15,135 bases of DNA from a bacterium (GTDB taxonomy: Bacteria; UBA10199; 2-02-FULL-44-16; JAAZCA01), in assembly GCA_041648665.1 (NCBI GenBank), contig JBAZOP010000070.1, positions 1 to 15,135 on the forward strand, written 5' to 3'. Positions 8,053-14,765 of this stretch are shown here, in pieces. The notes below the pieces were generated by a model that saw only the letters and a program-made list of their open reading frames with translations, did not search any database and had not been told where the DNA came from. The number at the start of each line of letters is the position of its first letter. The first letter of the stretch is position 1. The position numbers and the translations under genes are program-made.

Positions 8053-8193
8053 ATGACGACATCTAAAAAACCAGCTGCAAAAAAGCCCACCAAGGTCAAG
8101 TCTCGGGCGACGGTGCAAAAGATCGCGCCAGTCGGAATCAACCTAAAAACCAGGAAACCGAGGATCAAGACTCCGCCCATGGACCAGCCTTGA
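8053..8193 (+). CDS. Putative RiPP precursor peptide 1 (46 aa)
   Basis: This short gene sits directly in front of the first radical SAM enzyme. The product is strongly basic. The N-terminal half (MTTSKKPAAKKPTKVKSR) is Lys/Pro/Thr-rich. A shared block follows (QKIAPVGIN, residues 22-30), and the C-terminal half is made of Lys, Arg, Pro and Thr (LKTRKPRIKTPPMDQP). Peptide 2 has the same plan: KKP, TK, R, then KI...IN, with a different C-terminal part. I therefore read residues 1 to about 30 as leader-like and the rest as a candidate core. It has no Cys, no signal peptide and no GG cleavage motif. It has no clear database-type leader (neither Nif11-like nor nitrile-hydratase-like). The stop is 22 bases before the enzyme start. 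An alternative is a small nucleic-acid-binding basic protein, but its pairing with a radical SAM gene twice in one window argues for a substrate. Confidence 0.65.
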   Translation: MTTSKKPAAKKPTKVKSRATVQKIAPVGINLKTRKPRIKTPPMDQP

Positions 8194-8215
8194 TGCACGG
8201 GCACAAGCCATCGCA

Positions 8216-10021
8216 ATGAGCAGACCAAAGGTTCTTCTTATTTCCCTGCCCTGGGCCAGCTATCATAGCCCGTCTCTTCAGATAGGTGCGCTCGCGGCAT
8301 ATGCGAGGCGAAACGGCTTTGATGCCGAAGCTCGCCACGCACATCTGGACATAGCAGCCTCCGTCGGACTCAACGAATATGACGAGTATTCCTACAAGAC
8401 CTACCGTTCCTGCGGGGACGCACTTTGCGCGGCCATTCTCTTCCCTTCCGCGGAAAGACGCCTGCTGCGATATTCGGAGAAGATTCTGCCCGGTTCGACT
8501 AAAGTTCTTCCAAAACTTGAGCACGCAATGAAGGATGTATACCGGAGAATCGATTGGAAGAGATATTCCCTCGTCGGATTCACGGTAACGTTCGATCAGC
8601 TCTTCGCCTCCCTGCTGTTCTCATCATGGTTGAAGCGCAATCATCCAAATATCAGGATTTTGCTGGGCGGACGCGCGGTCGCCGGTAAAATGGGCAGATC
8701 CGTCCTGAAGTGCTTCCCTTGGGTAGACTGGGTCATAGACGGCGAGGGAGAGATCGGTTTCGTCGAACTCTTGAAGGGAATGCGCGATGGCTCCAGCGGA
8801 TTTGAACGCGACGTGCCAAGTCTATTTTACAGAGAAGGCAACCTCATCAAATTCAATCCGGTTGCCCAACTCCAGGATTTGAGCGGTCTGCCGGACCCCG
8901 ACTTCACCGATTATTACAGGACGATTGAGGCGCACCCCAAGCTCTCCGGCACTGAGATCCTCAATTATATCCCCATCGAAGTGAGCAGGGGGTGCGTATT
9001 CAAATGTGCATTCTGCTGCGACTTCGGCTTCTGGAGAGGCTATCGATCCAGGCCGGCCAAAGAGACTGCGGCGGCGATCAGGCGCGCATGCCGCAAGTAC
9101 AAAGTTAATTCTATCAACCTGGTGGCGCAGTTGATCGCGAAAAAAGACATCGAAGCCCTCTTCCCGCTCATCCTGAAGCAGGATATTGACTACAGATTTT
9201 TCTGCGAGATCCGCGCAGACACGACAAAGGAAAACCTGTCGCTGATGAAACGCGCGGGGCTCGCCCACGTCCAGATAGGCATAGAGGCTCTCGACTCCGG
9301 GCTGCTCCGCAAGATGAACAAGGGCACGAAGCTCATCGAAAACATCAGGGCCATGAAATACTGCGAAGAACTCGGCATCGGCCACACATCCAACCTGATG
9401 CTGGGATTCCCCACGGAATCGCAGGACGATATTGATCGCACCGTCAAGGCGATCGACGACATGGCGTCCGCCTATATGCCACCCGAGAGCATTGTAAGAT
9501 TTCAACTTCGCGAGGGGTCCCCGGTCTATTTTCAGCCCAAGAAATTCGGAATCAAAAAAATATGCGAGCGCTCGGCATATGCACCTCTGTTGCCGAAGGA
9601 CATAAGCCGAAACATAGATCTATGGTACAAAAAATTCTCAACCAACAGGAAGAACCGCAACTACAGCGCACTCATGAAAAGATGGCGCAGATGGAAGAAG
9701 GATTATGAGGAGGCGCGAAGATCAGGGCGACCCATGCTGCATTACTTCGATTGTAAAGATCATATAAAAATAGAGGACTCACGGCATGGAGGAGGCACGA
9801 TCATCCTCGATGGATTGGCCGCTGGAATCTACAGATTCTGCGACAGCGTGAGAAAAATCGATGAAATACAGGCTGGATTTCCAGGGGCCGGCACAGCCCG
9901 CATACGCGAAATATTGGGGTCGCTGATCGATCTGCGCCTGATGATGACTGAAGAGGGCGAATACCTCTCTCTTGCCATTCACTCATCCCCGAATTTGAGG
10001 AGGCATCTCCCCGTCATATAA
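8216..10021 (+). CDS. B12-binding-type radical SAM enzyme 1, RiPP-maturation C-methyltransferase-like
   Basis: The 601-residue protein starts with LLISLPWASYHSPSLQIG and a Y/G-rich segment, as in the 'RiPP maturation radical SAM protein 1' group. A B12-binding-like Rossmann domain follows (about 1-210), with VGFTVTFDQ, ILLGG and GEGE at 176-179. The DxHxxG histidine is absent, as in many B12 radical SAM enzymes. The radical SAM motif is C260-VFK-C264-AF-C267, preceded by IPIEVSRG, and the barrel runs to about residue 470 (EIRAD, IGIEALD, MNKGT, LGFPTES). The C-terminal 120 residues (YFDC, KIEDSRHG, a helical part with YRFCDSVRKID, then SLAIH) are shared with enzyme 2. Known relatives methylate unactivated carbons of ribosomal peptides using SAM and methylcobalamin; that role here is inferred from family and neighbours. 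No strong Shine-Dalgarno precedes the ATG, which would keep enzyme below peptide. Confidence 0.85.
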   Translation: MSRPKVLLISLPWASYHSPSLQIGALAAYARRNGFDAEARHAHLDIAASVGLNEYDEYSYKTYRSCGDALCAAILFPSAERRLLRYSEKILPGSTKVLPKLEHAMKDVYRRIDWKRYSLVGFTVTFDQLFASLLFSSWLKRNHPNIRILLGGRAVAGKMGRSVLKCFPWVDWVIDGEGEIGFVELLKGMRDGSSGFERDVPSLFYREGNLIKFNPVAQLQDLSGLPDPDFTDYYRTIEAHPKLSGTEILNYIPIEVSRGCVFKCAFCCDFGFWRGYRSRPAKETAAAIRRACRKYKVNSINLVAQLIAKKDIEALFPLILKQDIDYRFFCEIRADTTKENLSLMKRAGLAHVQIGIEALDSGLLRKMNKGTKLIENIRAMKYCEELGIGHTSNLMLGFPTESQDDIDRTVKAIDDMASAYMPPESIVRFQLREGSPVYFQPKKFGIKKICERSAYAPLLPKDISRNIDLWYKKFSTNRKNRNYSALMKRWRRWKKDYEEARRSGRPMLHYFDCKDHIKIEDSRHGGGTIILDGLAAGIYRFCDSVRKIDEIQAGFPGAGTARIREILGSLIDLRLMMTEEGEYLSLAIHSSPNLRRHLPVI

Positions 10022-10114
10022 TTATTTAACAATATCAACCCATTAGAGAAAGCGTTTTTCAGACAACTTTATTAAAATCCTTCCGATAACCGCCTTGAGA
10101 GGACTGACTGAGAT

Positions 10115-11035
10115 ATGACGCTGCCTCTGCACAACATCCAGACTATACGGCTATTGCCGACAAACGTGCCTGTCTTAAGACCGACGCCATCTTCCCTCTA
10201 CATACGGCCGCTCGCAGATAGAGATTTTCATGAGCTTCACAACACCCTCTGCCGCGGGTTCGGCGTGAACATGTCGTCGGAGTCGCTCGCGTTGAGGCTG
10301 AGACAGAACGGGTACAGGCCCGAGATATCCTACGGCGCATTTGAGGAAGGTTCCATGGTAGGCTTCTGGCTGTCCGGTATCAGGGCGATTTCAGGCAAAC
10401 GAGTATCCTGCTGCACAGGCACCACCGTCGTGGAGGAATGGCGCAAGAGGGGCATTGCCACCGCCATGTCCAGATCGGCCGAGGGTGCGGCCCGCGCCCT
10501 CGGGGCCGGCGCCGGAGTCCTGTTCGCGCAGGCGGGCAACTCCACGGTCATCAGGCTCTACAGGAACATGGGATTCGAGATAACCCGAACTCTCCATTCT
10601 TACTCCTCTGCAGATACCGTCGAGCTTTCGAAAGACAACCCGATGCAGGCAAGGCTTACCGACCTCGGCCACGCCTACAGCTTGAGACACATGCTCGACC
10701 ATGAGCCGCCATGGTACAGAATGTGGGAAGGGATTTTTGACGTCAGGGATTCCATCATGCCTGTCGTTGTCAGCGATGGGATGAAGGAGAGGGCCTATGG
10801 CCTGTTTCAGCCTGCGACCGGAAGGATACTGCATCTGGGCCTCGATGCCATGAGCGCCGAGGAAGGACGGCTCGCGCTCGGAGCGATGGTGGAGATATTC
10901 ATGAACGCGCGCAGCAACGACGGCCCCATTGAGCTCTTTCAGATACCGGATTCCCAGACGCAAATTCCTGCGATCATGGGCTCGCTGGGCTTCAGTCTTT
11001 CAAACACACAGGTTGAGATGGCCAAGACGCTCTGA
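10115..11035 (+). CDS. GNAT-family N-acetyltransferase with C-terminal extension
   Basis: Of the 306 residues, about 28-165 form a GNAT domain. It has the LYIRPLADRDFHEL opening, the acetyl-CoA-binding motif V105-V-E-E-W-R-K-R-G-I-A-T116 (motif A, R/Q-x-x-G-x-A/G form) and the motif B segment NSTVIRLYRNMGF ending at 154. Residues 170-306 form a second, weaker alpha/beta unit ending in IMGSLGFSLSNTQVEMAKTL. This could be a degenerate second GNAT fold; the LGF/MGF ending recurs. Members transfer an acyl group from CoA to an amine. The substrate is unknown. The Lys-rich peptides encoded on both sides are possible acceptors, but acetylation of an unrelated small molecule is equally open. It starts 93 bases after enzyme 1, with GAGAGG about 12 bases upstream of the ATG. 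Confidence 0.85.
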   Translation: MTLPLHNIQTIRLLPTNVPVLRPTPSSLYIRPLADRDFHELHNTLCRGFGVNMSSESLALRLRQNGYRPEISYGAFEEGSMVGFWLSGIRAISGKRVSCCTGTTVVEEWRKRGIATAMSRSAEGAARALGAGAGVLFAQAGNSTVIRLYRNMGFEITRTLHSYSSADTVELSKDNPMQARLTDLGHAYSLRHMLDHEPPWYRMWEGIFDVRDSIMPVVVSDGMKERAYGLFQPATGRILHLGLDAMSAEEGRLALGAMVEIFMNARSNDGPIELFQIPDSQTQIPAIMGSLGFSLSNTQVEMAKTL

Positions 11036-11036
11036 C

Positions 11037-11234
11037 TCAGAGCAGGTTTATCTGGGGGTCGGGCTGGGCTTCCTCTCCGCGCCTGTCGGCCGAGGGTATG
11101 AGGCGGCCGTCCGAGGAGACGCGCTGGCCGCAGCGCTTGCAGAAGCTGGATCCGTCCAGGCGCTTCTGGAGGCGCTTGGATTTGCAGCGGGGACAGCCGC
11201 GCATGGGGCTTCTTGAAGAAGACTCAGATAACAT
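11037..11234 (-). CDS. Small zinc-ribbon protein (65 aa)
   Basis: Two CxxC knuckles (C14/C17 in CPRC and C32/C35 in CKRC) are separated by 14 residues, a typical zinc-ribbon spacing. The flanks are basic, and the tail is charged (ADRRGEEAQPDPQ). Function is unknown; such ribbons often bind nucleic acids or a partner protein. It is convergent with the acetyltransferase gene, leaving a single base between the two stops. No clear Shine-Dalgarno precedes the ATG at 11234. A second ATG at codon 11, just before the first CxxC, is also possible. Confidence 0.65.
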   Translation of the reverse strand: MLSESSSRSPMRGCPRCKSKRLQKRLDGSSFCKRCGQRVSSDGRLIPSADRRGEEAQPDPQINLL

Positions 11235-11554
11235 TGGCGGAATTCTTTAGCTGGCGAGTGTCAAAGGTTCAAGCGAAAAAATTTTTTCAGAAACATAAGC
11301 CGAAGTACGTACAAGAAACAGATGCACTTTCTATAACATCTTGATATTTCATCTTAAAATAAGAAGCAACTTCTTGAGAGAAATGGCGATAATTAACCAT
11401 GATCAAAATACCTAGAATTCCCTTCAACCTCGGAATTGCAGGTTCCACAATCTCATCTCCGACATCATCGATCCCTTTCGCGTCCACTGACGCATTGCAG
11501 AACAGCGGCAGCGCATCCGACAATTATGTTGCAGCGCCTGGAGGCACATTCGCG
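11235..11554. other. AT-rich stretch before the aminopeptidase gene
   Basis: This 320-base stretch contains a perfect 14-bp palindrome of A and T runs (GAAAAAATTTTTTC, 11275-11288) and several promoter-like AT patches (TATAAC near 11332, TAAAAT near 11355). None has a good partner box. From 11399 onward it is open in frame with the aminopeptidase. That 52-codon extension (opening MIKIPRIPFNLG, then Ser/Ala/Thr-rich) has no ribosome binding site, so it may be untranslated, or it may be a low-complexity N-terminal extension. The minus-strand frame over the same bases has only a TTG start without a site. Confidence 0.4.
11540..11544 (+). promoter_or_regulatory. Ribosome binding site deciding the aminopeptidase start
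   Basis: GGAGG lies 10 bases before the ATG at 11555. The upstream in-frame ATG at 11399 has no comparable site. The protein from 11555 also begins where M29 family members begin. Confidence 0.5.
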
Positions 11555-12607
11555 ATGAAAGGTGCAATTCCGATTGAAGAGAAAAGGAGGTTGATCGATC
11601 AAGGGGCGCTACAGGTCGTCGACAATTGCCTGAAGATCAGGCGAGGGGAGAATCTGGTCATTATAACGGACGAGGAGACGAGGAGGCTGGCCGATCCAAT
11701 CGCAGAAAGGGCCATCATCTCCGGCGCGAGTCTTTCCATGTTCATGATGGAAGACTTCGGAACGCGGCCAGAGGATGGCTCGACACCGCTAGAGCTCAGC
11801 CCGGAGATCGCAGGCGCCCTGACGATCGCAAATGCGAGCATCTACATAGCACAGATACGGCCGAATGAACTTCATTCCTTCAGGATGCCCCTGATAAGGC
11901 TGGTGGAAGAACTGGGCATAAAACACGCTCATATGCCCATGTTCACAGAGCAGATGATGTGGCAGGGGATGGCCTCCGACTACGACAAGATTCAACGCCT
12001 GTCGAAAAAGGTGTTCGACATAGTTTCAATGGCGAACCTGATAAGGGTCACCACTCCAGCCGGCACCGAAGCTATATTCGAGTTCTCCCGAAAATACCTC
12101 TGGAGCATCTGTGACGGCCTCGTTAGGCTTGGGGAAGCGGCGAACCTGCCGGGAGGTGAAGTCTACGGCACTCCGATAAACGCGAACGGGACTATGGTGA
12201 TAGACGGAGGTTTCGGAGACTTCTTCTCAAAAAAATACGGGGACATCTCAAAGACCCCCTTGAAGTACGCCCTGTTCGACGGCAGGTGCGTTCCCGGCAG
12301 CGTCGAATGCGCCAACAAGGAATTGAAGCATGACTTTGAAAGGTACACATTTGAAAGCGATGACAACTCGAACCGTGTCGGTGAATTTGCGTTTGGCACC
12401 AATATCGGCCTCACTGAAATAATAGGGAACATGCTGCAGGATGAAAAGCTGCCCGGTGTGCACGTAGCTCTGGGCAGCCCTCTCCCCGACACAACCAAGG
12501 CCGCATGGGACAGCGTCGCACACAACGACGGCCTCCTTAGGCACCCCACTGTCGAGGTGGACGGCAGGATAATAATGAAGAGCGGACAACACCTGCTGGA
12601 TTACTGA
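11555..12607 (+). CDS. M29-type metallo-aminopeptidase (leucyl aminopeptidase / aminopeptidase T-like)
   Basis: From ATG 11555 the product is 350 residues, a little short of the usual 370-410. The N-terminal domain (about 1-190) has the EKRRLIDQGALQVVDNCLKI opening followed by GENLVII. The C-terminal domain carries the expected metal ligands in order: E202 (LPGGEVYGTP), E277 (RVGEFAFGTN), H303 (GVHVALG), and H323 and D325 (AHNDG). The set matches the Glu, Glu, His, His, Asp pattern of AmpS/AmpT, so the enzyme is probably active. M29 enzymes remove N-terminal residues from peptides using two metal ions. Placed between two peptide/radical SAM modules and just upstream of peptide 2, it is a candidate for trimming the leader or recycling peptides; that role is inferred. 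The stop is 160 bases before peptide 2, with a promoter-like block between. Confidence 0.85.
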   Translation: MKGAIPIEEKRRLIDQGALQVVDNCLKIRRGENLVIITDEETRRLADPIAERAIISGASLSMFMMEDFGTRPEDGSTPLELSPEIAGALTIANASIYIAQIRPNELHSFRMPLIRLVEELGIKHAHMPMFTEQMMWQGMASDYDKIQRLSKKVFDIVSMANLIRVTTPAGTEAIFEFSRKYLWSICDGLVRLGEAANLPGGEVYGTPINANGTMVIDGGFGDFFSKKYGDISKTPLKYALFDGRCVPGSVECANKELKHDFERYTFESDDNSNRVGEFAFGTNIGLTEIIGNMLQDEKLPGVHVALGSPLPDTTKAAWDSVAHNDGLLRHPTVEVDGRIIMKSGQHLLDY

Positions 12608-12686
12608 CATGCCATGTCTGACAACAACGAAGACAATCTCAAAGCAGGTTGAGCTGAAACTGGGGGCAGTCGGCGAAATCGATCAT

Positions 12687-12726
12687 TTTACACTTTATTT
12701 AGCGACAATTTTATTCTATCTATACT
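12687..12726 (+). promoter_or_regulatory. Candidate promoter region for peptide 2 and radical SAM enzyme 2
   Basis: A sharply AT-rich block lies between the aminopeptidase stop and peptide 2. Two readings are possible: TTTACA (12687-12692) with TTTATT (12710-12715) at 17 bases, or TTTAGC (12698-12703) with TATACT (12721-12726) at 17 bases. Neither is perfect, so the exact start is open. Confidence 0.35.
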
Positions 12727-12757
12727 AAATAGCAAACAGTCGATAACAACAAAAATA

Positions 12758-12765
12758 GGAGGATC
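12758..12765 (+). promoter_or_regulatory. Strong ribosome binding site of peptide 2
   Basis: AGGAGGATC ends two bases before the ATG at 12768. The GGAGGATC plus two-base spacing is identical to that of peptide 1. Confidence 0.75.
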
Positions 12766-12767
12766 AT

Positions 12768-12941
12768 ATGGCAAAAACTGTTGCGAAGAAGCCGATCACA
12801 ACCAAGACCAGAAACAGCACAGCAGGTAAGACAAAGAAAATCGTTATAGAAATAAACCCGGGAAATGAAATAAGTGGAAAAATAACACGCTTCCCCGGCA
12901 GAGGAATAACGCGTTTCCCCGGGAGGAATAAGGCTCGCTAG
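12768..12941 (+). CDS. Putative RiPP precursor peptide 2 (57 aa) with tandem ITRFPGR repeat
   Basis: This basic peptide is encoded 15 bases upstream of radical SAM enzyme 2. The leader-like half (MAKTVAKKPITTKTRN, then KTKKIVIEIN to residue 30) parallels peptide 1 (KKP, TK, R, KI...IN). The candidate core is built from repeats: I39-R45 and I47-R53 are both ITRFPGR, separated by Gly and followed by NKAR. A degenerate copy, IEINPGN, occupies 27-33, giving the pattern I-x-x-x-P-G-(N/R) three times. Peptide 1 has a related T-R-x-P-R. There is no Cys, no signal peptide and no double-Gly leader end. A repeat of this type in a short peptide next to a modifying enzyme suggests several identical product units or several modification sites per chain. 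Codons favour AAA, ATA and AAC, unlike the GC-rich genes on the left. Confidence 0.72.
   Translation: MAKTVAKKPITTKTRNSTAGKTKKIVIEINPGNEISGKITRFPGRGITRFPGRNKAR
12882..12929 (+). repeat. Two 24-bp direct repeats encoding ITRFPGR(G/N)
   Basis: Units at 12882-12905 and 12906-12929. Over the 21 bases encoding ITRFPGR the copies differ at four positions (ACA/ACG, CGC/CGT, GGC/GGG, AGA/AGG). All four are synonymous third positions. Confidence 0.85.
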
Positions 12942-12956
12942 ATACCTGAGGAGACA

Positions 12957-14753
12957 ATGTCGAATTGCAGAGCATCGCTCATTTCTCTGCCATGGGAGAA
13001 TTATAAAAGTCCATCTTTAGCCATCGGATGTCTTGCAGCCTATGCACAGTCCTTGGGATTCGACGTAGATGCGCTCAACCTGCATCTGGAGATAGCACAG
13101 TGCTTTTCCCTGGACAGCTACGACGATCCTTGCTGGATTGACACACCCGCCGGAGAGGCGCTAGGCGCGGCTTTGTGCTTTTCCGAAAATAGGAAGGCAC
13201 TGCTGAAGTATGCTAATAAATTTATCCCGAACGCAAACCGGCATGCTATTCGCCTTCATGATGCACTCGTCGCTTCATATAAAAACATAGATTGGCGTAG
13301 ATATTCAATAGTAGGTTTCTCTATCAACTTTTCGCAACTCTTTACGTCCCTCCTCTATGCAACCTGGATCAAGCGCGACCATCCGTCAATCCGCATCGTA
13401 ATGGGAGGCTACGGCGTGACCGGGGAGCTTGGCAAATCGGTGCTCAAATGCTTCCCGCAGGTGAACTGGTGCATCGATGGAGAGGGAGAAATATCATTCA
13501 GCGAACTTTTGTCCGGGGTGGCTTCGCGGTCATGCAAATTCGAGGAGAATGTCCCGGGCCTCATATATCGCCATGGCGGAATCATCAAACAGAACCCCAG
13601 GAAGCAGCTGCCGGATCTCGGTGGACTTCCTGAGCCCGATTATCACAATTATTTTGACACGCTCAACAGAAGTGGCCCCTTTAATCAAATTGAGATATTG
13701 TCTTATATTCCCATAGAGGTAAGCAGGGGGTGCACAAGGAGGTGTGCCTTCTGTGCATATGGCTCTTTTATGCCTGGTTTCAGATCCAGGCCTCCGGTCA
13801 AGATCGCAAATTCCGTCAACCTCTTCTATAAGGAATATGGGGTCTCCGCATTCTACTTGAGCACGGCCATGATCAATCAGGAGCCAACCGAGGGACTGAG
13901 CAATCTGCTGAGCTCCCACAACCGCGACTACAGGATCTTCTGCGAGGCGAGAGCGGGACTCTCCAAGCAACAGATGGCATCGATGAAGCACGCCGGCATC
14001 TGCGCAATACAGATCGGCCTAGAGGCGCTCGACACCAAACTTCTTTCGAAGATGAACAAGCGCACTCGCCTGATAGACAACCTGGAGACTATGAAATTCT
14101 GTGAAGAGGTTGGCATAAGACATCTATCTAACTTGATAGTAGAATTTCCAACCGAAACTCAGGCGGATGTCGATCGCAGTACCGAAGCCATGGATTTGGC
14201 TTCATGCTATATGCCACCAGACAATATTGCACGATTCGGGCTATTCCCGGGTTCGCCGATTTATCGTAATCCCAAAAAATTCAAGATAAGATCCATCAAT
14301 GAAGCTCCTGACCTCGGCAAATACCTCCCGAATAGACTTTCCAGCTTGAAGTTATATTATAGCGATTTTGAATGTTTGAACAGAAAACGCAACTACCGTC
14401 GCTTTTTTATGCGGCATAAGCGATGGAGGAAAGAGTATGAGAGAGCGCAAGCTGCAGGAAGATCGATTCTTCAGTACTTTGACTGCGGAGATTCGTTACG
14501 AATCGAGGATTTCAGAGCAGGTATTCAAGCGACCACCCTTTGTGATTTGGCACGCGAGCTTTACCTATTCTGCGACGAGATCAGGAATTTTGCGGAGATC
14601 CGAAAGAAGTTCAAGGACGTTCCAGAAAGAGAGATCCGCAAGATGTTGCGCAAGCTCTTCAAACTCAAGGTGATGTACACCGAGGACGACGACTGGCTCT
14701 CCCTGGCGATCCATATCTCTCCCGAAAACCGCCGGCACATGATGTCTCTCTAA
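12957..14753 (+). CDS. B12-binding-type radical SAM enzyme 2, RiPP-maturation C-methyltransferase-like
   Basis: This 598-residue protein is collinear with enzyme 1. It opens with SLISLPWENYKSPSLAIGCL, followed by a B12-binding-like domain (VGFSINFSQ, IVMGGYG, GEGE at 175-178). The radical SAM cluster motif is C259-TRR-C263-AF-C266, again after IPIEVSRG. The barrel has EARAG, IGLEALD, MNKRT and VEFPTET, and the C-terminal region has YFDC, RIEDFRAG, LYLFCDEIRNF and SLAIH. The two enzymes are clearly paralogues. They differ most after the cluster (YGSFMPGFRS against CDFGFWRGYRS) and in the barrel segment SAFYLSTAMINQ against NSINLVAQLIAK, which may reflect different peptide substrates. Base composition is more AT-rich than enzyme 1. 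GAGGAG lies three bases before the ATG, 15 bases after the peptide 2 stop. Methylation of peptide 2 is inferred from family and position. Confidence 0.86.
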   Translation: MSNCRASLISLPWENYKSPSLAIGCLAAYAQSLGFDVDALNLHLEIAQCFSLDSYDDPCWIDTPAGEALGAALCFSENRKALLKYANKFIPNANRHAIRLHDALVASYKNIDWRRYSIVGFSINFSQLFTSLLYATWIKRDHPSIRIVMGGYGVTGELGKSVLKCFPQVNWCIDGEGEISFSELLSGVASRSCKFEENVPGLIYRHGGIIKQNPRKQLPDLGGLPEPDYHNYFDTLNRSGPFNQIEILSYIPIEVSRGCTRRCAFCAYGSFMPGFRSRPPVKIANSVNLFYKEYGVSAFYLSTAMINQEPTEGLSNLLSSHNRDYRIFCEARAGLSKQQMASMKHAGICAIQIGLEALDTKLLSKMNKRTRLIDNLETMKFCEEVGIRHLSNLIVEFPTETQADVDRSTEAMDLASCYMPPDNIARFGLFPGSPIYRNPKKFKIRSINEAPDLGKYLPNRLSSLKLYYSDFECLNRKRNYRRFFMRHKRWRKEYERAQAAGRSILQYFDCGDSLRIEDFRAGIQATTLCDLARELYLFCDEIRNFAEIRKKFKDVPEREIRKMLRKLFKLKVMYTEDDDWLSLAIHISPENRRHMMSL

Positions 14754-14765
14754 CGCACAAAACAA

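Noticed and set aside
8822..9505. 227-codon minus-strand frame inside radical SAM enzyme 1
   Set aside because: Antisense shadow of a gene with clear domain motifs.
11030..11042. CTCTGACTCAGAG palindrome at the convergent gene ends
   Set aside because: Short stem with a 3-base loop and no T tract; likely chance overlap of two stop regions.
11287..11523. 78-codon minus-strand frame
   Set aside because: It begins with TTG, has no ribosome binding site and shows no recognisable motif.
12609..12728. 39-codon open frame after the aminopeptidase stop (opening MPCLTTTKTISK)
   Set aside because: No Shine-Dalgarno, no similarity to the two precursor peptides, and it overlaps the promoter-like block.
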